Positions 35,778-45,611 are shown, counted from the stretch's first letter. The stretch: DNA of 64,000 bases from Pseudomonas sp. (GCF_030683065.1 NZ_JAUXMX010000004.1:89725-153724), one strand, 5' to 3'. Made by a program: numbers and translations. Notes: generated by a model from the letters alone, not told the origin.

Positions 35778-36668
35778 ATGAAGGACATGCACCTGCTCCC
35801 CTGGTCCCACGCCTGTTCCGCCGGCTTTACCCTGCGCGGCTGGCATTCGCCGCCTTCGGGCAAGCCGCTGCTGCATTTCATGCATGGCAACGGCTATTGC
35901 GGTCGTGTCTACGAGCCGCTGCTGGCGTGCCTGGCCGCCGATTTCGACCTCTGGCTGTGCGATGCCCAGGGCCATGGCGAGAGTGATCATGGCGGGCGCT
36001 TCCATGGCTGGAACCGCAGCGCGGAACTGGCGCTGGAAGCGTTTGCCGAGGGCCGCAAGCGCTTTGCCGAGGTGCCGCTGTTCGCCGTCGGCCACAGTTT
36101 TGGCGGGGTCTTGACCAGCCTGATGCTGGCCCAGCAGCCGCAACTGTTTAAGCGCGCCGTGCTGCTCGATCCGGTGCTGTTCACCCCGGCGATGATCGGG
36201 GTCATGGCGCTGTCCGACGTGGTCGGTTTGAGCCAGCGCACGACCCTGGCGAGCAAGGCGCGCAAACGCCGCTCGCAGTGGCCCGATCGCGCGGCGGCGC
36301 ATGCCGCGCTGCATGGTCGCGGGATGTTCCGTGGCTGGAACGAGGACGCCTTCGACGCCTATATCGCCCATGCCCTGAAAGACAGTGACGACGGTGTCGA
36401 GTTGAAGTGCCGGCCGAGCCGCGAGGCGGAAATCTTCGGCTCCTTCCCCAAACGCCTGTGGCCGTCGCTGGCCAAGGTAACGACGCCGACCCAGGTATTT
36501 TACGGACAGCGCAGCTACCCCTTTGTCGCCAAGTCGGTGGCGCGCTGGTGCGCCAGCAACCCGCACATTCATGCCCAGGTAGTGCCTGGCGGGCACTGCT
36601 TCATGCAGGAGCAGCCCGAGGAGATCGCCATCCGCGTGCGCGATTATCTCCTGCCGGAATATGCCTAA
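35778..36668 (+). CDS. Alpha/beta hydrolase
   Basis: 296-residue alpha/beta hydrolase. HFMHGNGYCGRVYEP gives the oxyanion-hole HGNG, GHSFGG (about residue 110) the nucleophilic serine, and PGGHCFMQEQPEE the catalytic histidine. The substrate is unknown; relatives are esterases or lipases of broad specificity. It begins 67 bp after the COG0523 gene. A second ATG three codons later is an alternative start. Confidence 0.83.
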   Translation: MKDMHLLPWSHACSAGFTLRGWHSPPSGKPLLHFMHGNGYCGRVYEPLLACLAADFDLWLCDAQGHGESDHGGRFHGWNRSAELALEAFAEGRKRFAEVPLFAVGHSFGGVLTSLMLAQQPQLFKRAVLLDPVLFTPAMIGVMALSDVVGLSQRTTLASKARKRRSQWPDRAAAHAALHGRGMFRGWNEDAFDAYIAHALKDSDDGVELKCRPSREAEIFGSFPKRLWPSLAKVTTPTQVFYGQRSYPFVAKSVARWCASNPHIHAQVVPGGHCFMQEQPEEIAIRVRDYLLPEYA

Positions 36669-36694
36669 CGTCGTGCCCGCCAGGCGGTCGTCCC

Positions 36695-37084
36695 TCAGTC
36701 GGGTGGCGGACGATGTTCCGAGCGCCAGCGCTCCAGTTCGATGACCTGAGGGTTTTCCGCCGGTGGCGTTCTGAACGGATGGGGCGCCAGTTCGATGCGT
36801 CCAACCTGCTGGCCGAACATGATGATGCTGCCGACATGACGTTGTTCGCCGGTGACGGTGAACTCGAAGCCATACACCCGCGCCAGGCGCTTGCGCCCGC
36901 GGGCATCGGTCAGGAAAGTGATCTTGCGCAGCGCGACATTGCCGTCGAGCAATTCGACGTCGGCTTTCGCGCAGTGCTGTTTGACCTGCGCCAGGGCGCG
37001 CTCGCGCAGACCGTGGGCGTGCCACACCCAGGCGCCGGCGGTGGCCAGCAGCATCAGAACGAAAATATTACCGAGGGTCAGCAT
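36695..37084 (-). CDS. DUF3301 membrane-anchored protein
   Basis: 129-residue protein with one N-terminal membrane helix (MLTLGNIFVLMLLATAGAWV) and a soluble part with the DUF3301 pattern HCAKADVELLDGNVALRK and RKRLARVYGFEFTVTGEQRH. Function unknown. The ATG at 37084 is chosen over an in-frame GTG seven codons upstream. It is convergent with the hydrolase gene. Confidence 0.83.
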   Translation of the reverse strand: MLTLGNIFVLMLLATAGAWVWHAHGLRERALAQVKQHCAKADVELLDGNVALRKITFLTDARGRKRLARVYGFEFTVTGEQRHVGSIIMFGQQVGRIELAPHPFRTPPAENPQVIELERWRSEHRPPPD

Positions 37085-37187
37085 TGCGTAGCTCCAGGTG
37101 GGCACGGCAGGTCGCGGTTAACGCCGGCCATGGCTCGCCGGCATTCTGCCAGTCAGGCCGCGACCTGTCTTGCCCGGTCGATCAGCC

Positions 37188-37664
37188 TTAGCCTTTCAAT
37201 TCCTGATAGCGCTGCTCCAGTTCCTGGCGAATCATCCGGCGCTGGTGGCCCTGGGTGAAGCGTCGCTGTTCCTCGGAGCTCTGCGGCAGGCGCGCCGGTA
37301 CTGCTATCGGCTTGCCGCCCTGATCGACTGCGACCATGGTGAAGAAGCAGCTATTGGTATGCCGCACCGAGCGCTCGCGGATGTTTTCGGTGATCACCTT
37401 GATGCCGATCTCCATGGACGTGCGCCCGCAATAGTTGACCGAGGCAAGGAACGTCACCAGCTCACCAACGTGAACCGGCTCGCGAAAGATCACCTGATCG
37501 ACCGACAGCGTCACCACGTAGGTGCCGGCAAAACGGCTGGCGCAGGCATAGGCGACTTCGTCGAGGTACTTGAGCAGGGTGCCACCGTGCACATTGCCGG
37601 AGAAGTTGGCCATATCCGGGGTCATCAGTACTGTCATCGACAGCTGGGCGTTTCCGGGTTCCAT
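37188..37664 (-). CDS. Acyl-CoA thioesterase (hotdog fold, YciA-like)
   Basis: 158-residue protein with GNVHGGTLLKYLDEVAYACA, the catalytic/helix motif of hotdog acyl-CoA hydrolases, and VTLSVDQVIFREPVHVGELV on the next strand. Expected to hydrolyse acyl-CoAs in the cytoplasm; chain-length preference cannot be read. It is in the same direction as, but 103 bp from, the DUF3301 gene. Confidence 0.9.
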   Translation of the reverse strand: MEPGNAQLSMTVLMTPDMANFSGNVHGGTLLKYLDEVAYACASRFAGTYVVTLSVDQVIFREPVHVGELVTFLASVNYCGRTSMEIGIKVITENIRERSVRHTNSCFFTMVAVDQGGKPIAVPARLPQSSEEQRRFTQGHQRRMIRQELEQRYQELKG

Positions 37665-37823
37665 GGAGGATTCTCTGGTCAGGGGCTGAGCACTGTAGAC
37701 GCCGACAGGGTGGGTGTCGCTACATCGCTTTATTTATAGGCCCGAAAGGTGGGCGCTACCCGGTCTGTCGAGCGGAGTTTTGCACAATCGCTCAGCAGGC
37801 CGGGCGCTGTCGTGCGCAGCGGC

Positions 37824-39224
37824 TCATACGACTGATTCCCGGGCGCCAGGGATCGCCAGCAGCTCGGCCAGTGCAGTGTCGAGGGTGGCGATCAGCTTAT
37901 CCACATCTGCCACGCTGGTGTGCGGGCAGCACAGGGTCATGTTGTGGAATGGCGTAATCAGGATGCCGCGGTTGATCAGGTACAGGTGCAGAGCCATCTG
38001 CAGGCTGTCATGGAAGGCCGCCTCGGCCTCGGCACCGTTTCGTGGGGGTGCAGGGCAGAACTGGAACTCGCAGCGGGCGCCCAGCTCGGTGACGGTCCAA
38101 TTGAGCGTGTATTTACCGATCAGAGTGCGTAAGCCCTCAGCCAGGTGCGCGGCCAGCGGCAACATGTGCGCATAGGCCGCTGGGGTCATCACCTGCTCCA
38201 GGTTGGCGCGCATGCAGTGCATGGCCAGGGCGTTAGCCGACAGGGTGGTGCCCATGCCGCTATGGCCGTGCCCATGACTGTCTTTATTGGCCCGTTGCCG
38301 GGCCAGCTGCATGGCCTCGGCCATTGCTGCGCTGCAACCGAACACGCCGCAGGGCACGCCGCCGGCAATTGGTTTGCCGAGTACGAAGAAGTCTGGATCA
38401 AGGCCCCACAGCCTGGTGCAGCCGCCGACATCGGTGGAGATGGTGTGGGTTTCGTCGATGATCAGCAGTGCCCCGTACTGGCGGGTCAGTTCACGGCATT
38501 TGGCCAGGAAGCCCGGCGCGGGCAGCACCATGCCGATATTGGTCATCGCCGGTTCGCACATCAGCGCAGCGACATCGCCCTTGGCCAATGCCGCTTCCAG
38601 TGCATCTATATCGTTGAAAGGAATTGCGCGGCTGTACTGGGTCAGGTCGTAGGCCTGGCCGATCAGGCCGGCGCGTGGCTGGGTTTGACCCTCGTGGCAG
38701 CGCACCATGACGTCATCGACTGTGCCGTGGTAGCAGCCGTCGAACGCCAGCAGCACCTTGCGTTCGGTGATGCCGCGCGCCCAGCGCAGCACGTAGCGGT
38801 TGGCATCGGTGGCGGTCGCGGTGACCTGCCAGTACGGCAGGCCGAAGCGCTCGGCCAGCAGTTCGCCGCAGACTACGGCATCTTCGCCCGGCAACATGCT
38901 GGTCAGGCCGTTATTGCTTTGTTCAGTAATGGCCTTGGCGATTGGGTCTGGCGAGTGGCCGAACATGCTGCCGGTGTCACCCAGGCAGAAGTCGATGTAC
39001 TCATGACCGTCGATATCATGGAAGCGAGCGCCTTTGGCGCGACTGACGAACAGTGGGCTTGGGGTCGACCAATCGGCCATCCAGTGCATCGGCACGCCGC
39101 CGAACAGCGAGCGGCGCGCGCGCTCGGCCAGGGCGATGGATCGTGGGTTCTGTTCGGTAAAACGCTGCCGCTCGCGGGCCGCGAAGGTGCTGATGGCTGA
39201 TTCGACAATTCCACTGGCGGTCAT
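37824..39224 (-). CDS. Class III (PLP) aminotransferase family protein
   Basis: 466-residue fold-type I PLP enzyme related to glutamate-1-semialdehyde aminomutase and acetylornithine aminotransferases. Motifs are GDTGSMFGHSPDPI, DGCYHGTVDDVM, LLIIDETHTIS (PLP-binding Asp) and FVLGKPIAGGVPCG (Schiff-base lysine). The substrate is not known. It is divergent from a GntR/FCD regulator gene 195 bp away, which probably controls it, pointing to a catabolic role for an amino compound. No partner oxidoreductase is adjacent. Confidence 0.86.
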   Translation of the reverse strand: MTASGIVESAISTFAARERQRFTEQNPRSIALAERARRSLFGGVPMHWMADWSTPSPLFVSRAKGARFHDIDGHEYIDFCLGDTGSMFGHSPDPIAKAITEQSNNGLTSMLPGEDAVVCGELLAERFGLPYWQVTATATDANRYVLRWARGITERKVLLAFDGCYHGTVDDVMVRCHEGQTQPRAGLIGQAYDLTQYSRAIPFNDIDALEAALAKGDVAALMCEPAMTNIGMVLPAPGFLAKCRELTRQYGALLIIDETHTISTDVGGCTRLWGLDPDFFVLGKPIAGGVPCGVFGCSAAMAEAMQLARQRANKDSHGHGHSGMGTTLSANALAMHCMRANLEQVMTPAAYAHMLPLAAHLAEGLRTLIGKYTLNWTVTELGARCEFQFCPAPPRNGAEAEAAFHDSLQMALHLYLINRGILITPFHNMTLCCPHTSVADVDKLIATLDTALAELLAIPGARESVV

Positions 39225-39419
39225 GCGTGAACACCTCGTTGATTTTTTTAAACATTCTTGGTGTCTGACCGCCGCTATGTCAACGGCCGGGTCAACGACT
39301 GGCGTCTGCTAGTATCCGGCGACTCTGGGGATGGTAATGAAGGATCGAGATGAGCAATTCTGAGTGGCAGGGGCCAAGTGCCCTGGTTCGCGGCGCAGGC
39401 AGTGGAGGAGTGGTCATTG

Positions 39420-40103
39420 ATGGTCGATAACCTCCAGGAACAACTCTACCAGCGGGTTCGCAGCGACTTGCTGGCCGGTCGTTTCCAGCCAGGTGAGCGC
39501 CTGAAAATCCGCGACCTCGCCGCTGCCTGGGGCACCAGCCCGATGCCGGTGCGGGCCGTCTTGCAGCGGCTGGTCGCCGAGGGTGCCCTGGAGGGCGAGC
39601 AGCAGCGCTCTGCGCGAGTACCGGTGATGACCGCTGAACGCTTCCGGCAGATCATTCAGGTGCGCCGGAGCCTGGAGGGCCTGGCTGTCGAACTTGCCGC
39701 GCCGCGCTTGGGTAGCGCCGACATTGACCTGTTGCAGGGCTGCATCCTGCGCATGCAGCAGGCCCTTGAGCAGCGTGATGTAGCCGCCTACCTGCAAGAC
39801 AACAGCCTGTTCCACCTGACCCTGTATCGCGCCTGCGCCAATCCGATTCTGCTGCGCATGATCGAGTCCCTGCGCCTGCAGATCGGGCCGTTTTTCAACC
39901 GGCTGTTTTCCGATAACAGTCAGTTACTGCACCTCAACGACTTCCATGAATTGGCCTTCAGGGCCTTGCAAGCAGGTGACGGCAAGGCGGCGCGGGCGGC
40001 AATGGAGCAGGACTTGAGTTATTTTGACGAGTACCTGCTCAATCAGCTGGAGCAGGAGGCGCCAGGGTGCGTGAGCAGCCCGCGCAACGATCAGCGGTTG
40101 TGA
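39420..40103 (+). CDS. GntR family transcriptional regulator (FCD domain)
   Basis: 227-residue regulator. The N-terminal winged helix (EQLYQRVRSDLLAGRFQPGERL, IRDLAAAWGTSPMPVRAVLQRL) is of the GntR class, and the C-terminal all-helical FCD domain has the metal/ligand-binding histidines expected around FHLTLYRACAN. GGAGGAG lies before the ATG at 39420; an upstream in-frame start at 39378 is less likely. Divergent from the aminotransferase gene, so it is a candidate regulator of it. Confidence 0.86.
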   Translation: MVDNLQEQLYQRVRSDLLAGRFQPGERLKIRDLAAAWGTSPMPVRAVLQRLVAEGALEGEQQRSARVPVMTAERFRQIIQVRRSLEGLAVELAAPRLGSADIDLLQGCILRMQQALEQRDVAAYLQDNSLFHLTLYRACANPILLRMIESLRLQIGPFFNRLFSDNSQLLHLNDFHELAFRALQAGDGKAARAAMEQDLSYFDEYLLNQLEQEAPGCVSSPRNDQRL

Positions 40104-40272
40104 CAAGACCGCGGGCATTGTGGCGAGCCGGAGAGATCCGTGCGCCGCTCGCCGCAGGCAGTGCATAGGGAAAATCGCGGGTGGGCTGTGCTCCAGGCGG
40201 AGCGCCGCCCACCGCGACCGGGTTCACGATGGTTGAAGCAGAAGCAGTCGGCGCGCGTTATTTACAAGAGCC

Positions 40273-40683
40273 TCAGCTCTCCAGCCAGACGTCGCGGACC
40301 CAGTGCCATACCGAATCCCAGGTTTCTTCTTCGCTCTGTTCGCCAGTGTCACCTTCCCAGAGCACTACGGTGCCGTCTTGCTCGACACAGTAGTAGTTGC
40401 CGCGATCTTCGCAGATCGGCACCAGCTCGCGAGATACGCCGAGCGACCAGGCTACCGAGGCGACTTCCGGCAGGTAGGTGTGCGATTGCGGGTCGGCGGC
40501 GGTGACGGGTTCCAGGCGGCCGTAGACCACATCGCTGACCTTGAGCAGGAACTCGCGCAGCTCGAACGGCAGGTTGATCAGAATCTGCTCTTCGATCTCC
40601 ACCAGCAGTTCTTCTTCCGGCAGCTCCAGGGCGACGGGTACTGGTTCGTTCATTTCACGCAGTTGTTCGATGACTTCTTCCAC
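40273..40683 (-). CDS. SMI1/KNR4 family protein
   Basis: 136-residue acidic protein with the SMI1/KNR4 (SUKH) pattern: LPFELREFLLKVSDVVYG, LEPVTAADPQSHTYLPEV and ETWDSVWHWVRDVWLES. The start is taken as GTG at 40683 (encoding MEEVIEQLREMNEPVP) because GGAG lies 8 bases ahead, although the frame remains open upstream. SUKH proteins include immunity proteins of contact toxins, but this widespread Pseudomonas member has no toxin neighbour. Function unknown. Confidence 0.78.
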   Translation of the reverse strand: MEEVIEQLREMNEPVPVALELPEEELLVEIEEQILINLPFELREFLLKVSDVVYGRLEPVTAADPQSHTYLPEVASVAWSLGVSRELVPICEDRGNYYCVEQDGTVVLWEGDTGEQSEEETWDSVWHWVRDVWLES

Positions 40684-40824
40684 AGGGTGGACTCCAGCAG
40701 CAAGGCAAAATGACGGGATAGCAACGGCGAGCACTGCGCTATAAGGCGCAGCAACTCTCCAACGTTGGGTTTTTACTCTGCCCGGCTTGGCTGAGCAAGA
40801 GGGGCTTGGCTACCGGGAAACACA

Positions 40825-40847
40825 AAACCCGGGACAGGCCCGGGTTT
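40825..40847 (-). terminator. Intrinsic terminator after the Tim44-like gene
   Basis: On the minus strand a 9-bp stem AAACCCGGG/CCCGGGTTT with a 5-base loop is followed by TTTTGTG. It starts 21 bases downstream of the stop. This is the clearest intrinsic terminator in the window. Confidence 0.85.
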
Positions 40848-40867
40848 CGCGTGAAGCTTGCAAGGTT

Positions 40868-41713
40868 TTAGCCGTTCTGGCGGATACCGGCAACCAGCCA
40901 TGGCTGGTTGTCACCGGCTGCGCGCTCCATGCGCCAGCTTTCGCTGAAGGCTTCACCCTGGTCGAAGCGCGAGGTTTTCGCCACGCCGGTAAAGGTCAGG
41001 GTGGCGACGGTTTTGTCGCTCAGGTCGTCCACGCCATCCAGCTGCACATCGAGGTCGTCGACATAAGTGGACTGGAAGCCTTCGCCCAGATCGGCGCGCT
41101 CGCGGGTGAGAAACTCAAGCAGCTGAGGCGTAACGAACTCGGCGATCTTGTTCATCTCGTCAGCGTCCCAGTGCTGCTGCAGGCTGAGGAAATGCTCGCG
41201 GCCGGCGCTGACAAAGCTTTGCTCGTTGAACCAGGCTGGCGCATTGATTACCGGCTTGATTGCGGCAGCGCTGGCACCACCGAAAATCGAGGCAGGTGCT
41301 GCCTGAGCAGGCATTTCGCGCTGCATCGGTGCGCCATTGGCGGTTACCGGGCCTGCCTGCTTGCGACGGGCGGCGAGGAAACGGAACAGCAGGAAGGCAA
41401 TCAGGCCGAAGATCAGCATGTCCATGATCTGCAGGCCTTCAAAGCCGTCACCCATGAACATCGAGGCGAGCAGGCCACCAGCGGCCAGACCGGCCAAGGG
41501 GCCAAGCCAGCGCGAGGCGCCACTGGCTGCTGCCGGCTGCCGGCCAGCGGCTGGTGCGCTGGCGGTTTGCTGGGCAGGAGCCTGGCGAGCCTGGTGACTC
41601 GGCGCGGAGCCAAAGGACTTGCCGCCGCCCAAACGCTTGGCTTCGGCATCAAAACTCATGGTAAGGCCCAAACTCAGGCACATGGCCAGGGCAATGCTTA
41701 GGAAACGCTGCAT
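40868..41713 (-). CDS. Tim44-like domain membrane protein
   Basis: 281-residue protein with an N-terminal hydrophobic signal/anchor (FLSIALAMCLSLGLTMSF), a low-complexity Ala/Pro/Gln linker, two membrane segments (about 80-120, WLGPLAGLAAGGLLASMF and MLIFGLIAFLLFRFL) and a C-terminal Tim44-like domain (WDADEMNKIAEFVTPQLLEFL). Tim44-like proteins bind lipids or partner proteins; the bacterial role is unclear. The ATG at 41713 gives the signal segment. Confidence 0.84.
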   Translation of the reverse strand: MQRFLSIALAMCLSLGLTMSFDAEAKRLGGGKSFGSAPSHQARQAPAQQTASAPAAGRQPAAASGASRWLGPLAGLAAGGLLASMFMGDGFEGLQIMDMLIFGLIAFLLFRFLAARRKQAGPVTANGAPMQREMPAQAAPASIFGGASAAAIKPVINAPAWFNEQSFVSAGREHFLSLQQHWDADEMNKIAEFVTPQLLEFLTRERADLGEGFQSTYVDDLDVQLDGVDDLSDKTVATLTFTGVAKTSRFDQGEAFSESWRMERAAGDNQPWLVAGIRQNG

Positions 41714-41908
41714 GTTTAGCTGTCTCTTGGTGGTTAGAACGCTGCACGGCATCTTGCCCGCGAGCCGCGCGGAAGGCTAGTCATAGAATGTTTCGGGCTT
41801 TTGCTTCGGCTATGTACCCATCGTGGGTTGTGAGGAGAATCAGCCGCGGTTGGGTCCGGGCGCGTTGCCCGAGGCGCAACGCGCCAAAACCCGCGGATGT
41901 GCAACTGT

Positions 41909-42487
41909 TCATGGCCTCAATAGCAGTAGCAGCGGCCCACAGCGCAACTGCCGGCGCAGGAACGCGCGGAACTCGGCAGCGTCTTCCTCGGGGTGGCGCA
42001 ACCAGTGGATGAAACTGCGCAGATAGGCACCGGTCAGCAGGCATTCCTCGGTAATCCGCGACAGCTGTTGGTTTTTCCGCCGGGCGCCCTCACGCCACCA
42101 TTGCACGGTGCGACTGATGCGCAGCAGGCCGAGTATCTGCAGGTGGACATGGCCGGGCTCGAGCTTGTACAGCAGCATCTGTGCGGTCACAGAGCGGTGC
42201 GCGGCCAGGCTGTCGAGCCAGGCTACCAACAGTTCTTCCAGGCGTTTGCTCGGCTCCAGCGCGTCGAGATCTGCGGCGTTGCCGCGTTTCAGCATTGCTT
42301 GGTCCGCGCGATCGAACCAGGCTTCAACCAGTTGATCCTTTTCCCGGTAGTGGGCGGCGATTGTGTCCAGGCCACTGTCGAGATCGGCTGCTACATCGAA
42401 CAGGTGCAGGCGCTCCCAGCCGCACACATCGGCCAGGCGCAGGGCGCTTTCGAGTATCTGTGATGCGGAGATAGTTTGGCGTTTCAT
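41909..42487 (-). CDS. TetR family transcriptional regulator
   Basis: 192-residue protein with an N-terminal TetR helix-turn-helix (ASQILESALRLADVCGWERLHLFDVAADLDSGLDTIAAHYREKDQLV region, residues 8-55) and a helical ligand domain. The target is unknown; no divergent enzyme gene is closely linked, the GNAT gene being 170 bp away on the other strand. Confidence 0.82.
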   Translation of the reverse strand: MKRQTISASQILESALRLADVCGWERLHLFDVAADLDSGLDTIAAHYREKDQLVEAWFDRADQAMLKRGNAADLDALEPSKRLEELLVAWLDSLAAHRSVTAQMLLYKLEPGHVHLQILGLLRISRTVQWWREGARRKNQQLSRITEECLLTGAYLRSFIHWLRHPEEDAAEFRAFLRRQLRCGPLLLLLRP

Positions 42488-42657
42488 CGGCTTACCTCGA
42501 CAGCCAGTATGGGCCTCCTAGGGTCAAGGCAGGACGTAAGCGACAAACGGAACCCGCGTGCTGGCGATCCTGGTGCGCACGATAGTTGGCACTTGCAGCG
42601 CCGCCGCAACCGTTTCAGGATGGTCGGGCTTGTTCAATAAAAATAGGAGGTCGCCTG

Positions 42658-43113
42658 ATGGTTGTTCGTATTCCCGCCGAGATCCGCCCCGTCTGCGCTG
42701 CCGACCATGCTGCCTGGTTGCCCCTGTGGCAGGGCTATCAGCGTTTCTACATGACCGAAATCCCCGCCGCCGCCAGCGAAGTTACCTGGCAGCGGTTTCT
42801 TGACCCCGCCGAACCAATGCATGCGGCCTTGGCGTGGCACGAGGGCAAGGCCATCGGCCTGGCGCACTGGATCTACCATCGTTCGACCTGGACGGTCGGT
42901 GACTACTGCTACCTGCAGGATTTGTTTATTGCTAAGGATCTGCGCAGCAGCGGGGTCGGCCGCCAGTTGGTCGAACACGTCTATGCTCAGGCCCGCCAGG
43001 CCGACTGCTCGCGGGTGTACTGGCTAACCCACGAAACCAACAGCAAGGCGATGCTGCTCTACGAGCGGGTTGCCGAGCGCTCGGGCTTCTTGCAGTTTCG
43101 CAAGCTGCTGTAG
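42658..43113 (+). CDS. GNAT family N-acetyltransferase
   Basis: 151-residue acetyltransferase. The acetyl-CoA-binding motif is LFIAKDLRSSGVGRQLVEHV (R/Q-x-x-G-x-G/A pattern), followed by VYWLTHETNSKAMLLYERV. AGGAGG lies 7 bases before the ATG at 42658. The substrate is unknown. Convergent with the glutaminase gene. Confidence 0.86.
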   Translation: MVVRIPAEIRPVCAADHAAWLPLWQGYQRFYMTEIPAAASEVTWQRFLDPAEPMHAALAWHEGKAIGLAHWIYHRSTWTVGDYCYLQDLFIAKDLRSSGVGRQLVEHVYAQARQADCSRVYWLTHETNSKAMLLYERVAERSGFLQFRKLL

Positions 43114-43151
43114 GCGGGTTGTCATTTATAGAGTGGCTTCTGGGCCGACGC

Positions 43152-44060
43152 TCAAAATACCGACCAGCCAATCCGCTCACTGAGTAGCTCCAAGGCCTTG
43201 ATCCCGGCCAGGGAGTTGCCGGCGGCGTTCAGTTCCGGCGACCAGACGCAGATGCTGAAGCGCCCCGGCACTACTGCGATGATGCCTCCGCCGACCCCGC
43301 TCTTGCCCGGCAGGCCGACCCGGTAGGCGAAGTTGCCGGCCTCGTCGTACAGGCCGCTGGTGGCCATGATCGCGTTGACCTGTTTGGTCTGCCGTGACGT
43401 AAGGATCTGCGCGCCGCTGTGCAGGCAGAAACCATCATTGGCCAAGAAGCAAAAGGCGCGGGCCAGATCGACGCAGCTCATGCGCAGGGCGCAATAGCTG
43501 AAATAGCTGCGCAGCACCGTCTCCACATCGTTATGGAAATTGCCGAAGGACTGCATCAGGTAGGCCGCCGCCGCATTGCGCGAGCGGTGCTGGTATTCCG
43601 AATCGGCCACCCGGTTGTCCACCGCCACCAACGGGTTGCCGGCCAGACGGCGAACGAAATCGCGTAGCGACGGCACCGGCGCGGCAAAGCGCGACTGGTT
43701 GATGTCGCAGATCACCAGGGCGCCGGCGTTGATGAACGGGTTGCGTGGCCGCCCGCGCTCGAACTCCAGCTGCACCAGCGAGTTGAATGGCTGCCCGGAC
43801 GGCTCATGGCCCAAACGCTGCCAGATGTCCTCGCCGGAGTGACCGATGGCCTGCACCAGGCTGAACACCTTGGAGATGCTCTGCACGGAAAACGCCGTAC
43901 GCGCATCGCCAGCGCAGAACAGCTCGCCCTCGTTGCTGTACACCGCAATACCCAGCTGGTTGCCCGGCACATCGGCCAGCGCCGGGATGTAATCGGCCAC
44001 CTTGCCCTGACCGATCAACGGGCGGACTTCATCGAGGATTTCATTCAACAGCGCTTGCAT
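43152..44060 (-). CDS. glsA: Glutaminase
   Basis: Converts glutamine to glutamate and ammonia. The 302-residue length is typical. The beta-lactamase-like serine motif is [11 protein letters not shown] (Ser-x-x-Lys), with YIPALA and [10 protein letters not shown] as further glutaminase signatures and [18 protein letters not shown] near the C-terminus. The ATG at 44060 ([17 protein letters not shown]) is preferred over a longer upstream frame that lacks homology. Confidence 0.93.
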   Translation of the reverse strand: MQALLNEILDEVRPLIGQGKVADYIPALADVPGNQLGIAVYSNEGELFCAGDARTAFSVQSISKVFSLVQAIGHSGEDIWQRLGHEPSGQPFNSLVQLEFERGRPRNPFINAGALVICDINQSRFAAPVPSLRDFVRRLAGNPLVAVDNRVADSEYQHRSRNAAAAYLMQSFGNFHNDVETVLRSYFSYCALRMSCVDLARAFCFLANDGFCLHSGAQILTSRQTKQVNAIMATSGLYDEAGNFAYRVGLPGKSGVGGGIIAVVPGRFSICVWSPELNAAGNSLAGIKALELLSERIGWSVF

Positions 44061-44268
44061 ACATAGACTCGCCGCAATGCCCGGGCAAAACCCCGGGCGA
44101 TGGCTGATAGACGCCTGCCACCTGACGCTGATCACACTCGGCGAGCCTGTCGTGGATTGTGCTTATGCTGGAGTGGCGTGGATCACGCCACTGACTTGAT
44201 AACTGAGCGCAGGAACTGTGGCGTGAGCAGGCGGGCGACCACTGGCACTTGGTGGTGGCGTAAAATAA

Positions 44269-44284
44269 CTGTATTTATATACAG
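44269..44284. promoter_or_regulatory. LexA (SOS) box
   Basis: CTGTATTTATATACAG fits the CTGT-N8-ACAG LexA operator with an AT-rich core. It ends 20 bases before the start codon of the radical SAM gene, a position suited to repression. It also lies 209 bp upstream of the glutaminase start on the other strand. From memory, the P. aeruginosa homologue PA0069 is listed among LexA-regulated genes. Confidence 0.82.
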
Positions 44285-44304
44285 CTATTTACAGGGGTCA
44301 CCTC

Positions 44305-45366
44305 ATGTCCATTTTCTTGCCAGCCCGCGGTCGTGGGGCCGCCAGCAACCCGCACAACCGTTTCGCCCCGACCCGCTCGGTGGCCGAAGACGATGGCTGG
44401 TTTCAGGACGAGACGCCGCCGTCGCGCGCCACCGAGGTGCGCAGTGAACTGGCGAAGACGGTGATCACCCGCAACAACTCGCCGGATGTCGGTTTTGACC
44501 GTTCGGTGAATCCCTATCGGGGCTGCGAGCACGGCTGCATCTACTGCTTCGCCCGCCCCAGCCACGCCTATTGGGACATGTCGCCGGGCATCGATTTCGA
44601 AACCCGGCTGATTGCCAAGACCAACCTGGCCAGCCGCCTCGAGGAAGAGCTGCAAAAGCCCGGCTATGTGCCGCAGCCGATCGCCCTGGGGATCAACACC
44701 GACGCCTATCAGCCGATCGAGCGCGAGCAGCGCCTGACCCGCCAGTCCCTGGAAATTCTCCTGCGCTACAAGCATCCCGTGCACATCATCACCAAAGGCT
44801 CGCTGATCCTGCGCGACCTCGATGTGCTCAGCGAGCTGGCCAGTCAGCGCCTGGTCAGCGTGGCCTTCAGTCTGACCACCCTGGACGATGAATTGAAACG
44901 CATCATGGAGCCGCGCGCCGCTTCGCCGGGGGCACGCTTGCGCGCGATGCGCACGCTGCACGAGGCCGGGGTGCCGGTCAGCGTGATGTGCGCACCGATG
45001 ATTCCGATGATCAACGACATGGAGCTGGAGCACCTGCTGGAAGCCGCTCGCGATGCCGGCGCCTGTTCCGCAGGCTATGTACTGCTGCGCCTGCCACTGG
45101 AAATCGCCGAGCTGTTCGAGCAATGGCTGCAGGCGCACTTCCCCGAGCGCGCCCTGCATGTCATGAGCCTGATTCGTCAGTCGCGTGGCGGCAAGAACTA
45201 CGACAGCCGCTTCGGCAGTCGCATGCGCGGCGAAGGTCCGTTCGCCGACTTGCTGGCCCAGCGCTTCCGCCTGGCCAGGCGCAAACTTGGCCTGGATCGC
45301 CGCGACAGCGAGGACCTGGACTGCTCGCTATTCTGCCCTCCCGGTGCGCAGTTGAGCCTGCTGTGA
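44305..45366 (+). CDS. PA0069-family radical SAM protein, SOS-associated
   Basis: 353-residue radical SAM enzyme. The [4Fe-4S] motif is GCEHGCIYCFARPSH (CX3CX2C), with TRNNSPDVGFDRSVNPYRG before it and ALGINTDAYQPIERE after it. It resembles Rv2578c/spore-lyase-like radical SAM proteins. The reaction is unknown. The LexA box directly upstream suggests induction by DNA damage, and a DNA- or nucleotide-repair role would be consistent, but this is inference. Confidence 0.88.
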   Translation: MSIFLPARGRGAASNPHNRFAPTRSVAEDDGWFQDETPPSRATEVRSELAKTVITRNNSPDVGFDRSVNPYRGCEHGCIYCFARPSHAYWDMSPGIDFETRLIAKTNLASRLEEELQKPGYVPQPIALGINTDAYQPIEREQRLTRQSLEILLRYKHPVHIITKGSLILRDLDVLSELASQRLVSVAFSLTTLDDELKRIMEPRAASPGARLRAMRTLHEAGVPVSVMCAPMIPMINDMELEHLLEAARDAGACSAGYVLLRLPLEIAELFEQWLQAHFPERALHVMSLIRQSRGGKNYDSRFGSRMRGEGPFADLLAQRFRLARRKLGLDRRDSEDLDCSLFCPPGAQLSLL

Positions 45367-45611
45367 TTCCTTGGCGTTACGCTGAATAAGCGCTCGCTTG
45401 CTGTGTTTGTTTGCAGCTATCGCGGCCAAGTAACGCAACTGGAACGCCAATTGCTGCTGATCGAACAGGCGACCTGTCAGGTTGTCACTGGCTGGGTTTG
45501 CGGTGACCAATGGCGCGCGCCGAGTGTCCAGTAACAGTGCGCAATCACCTGTTCGGGGTATTAAGCCGAGCCAGAAGGATGCACCCCTGCAGATTTTTCG
45601 AGGTCAGCCCT

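Noticed and set aside
40273..40683. SMI1/KNR4 protein as an immunity gene of a toxin system
   Set aside because: No toxin gene, export tag or repeat cassette is adjacent, and the protein looks like a conserved chromosomal member.
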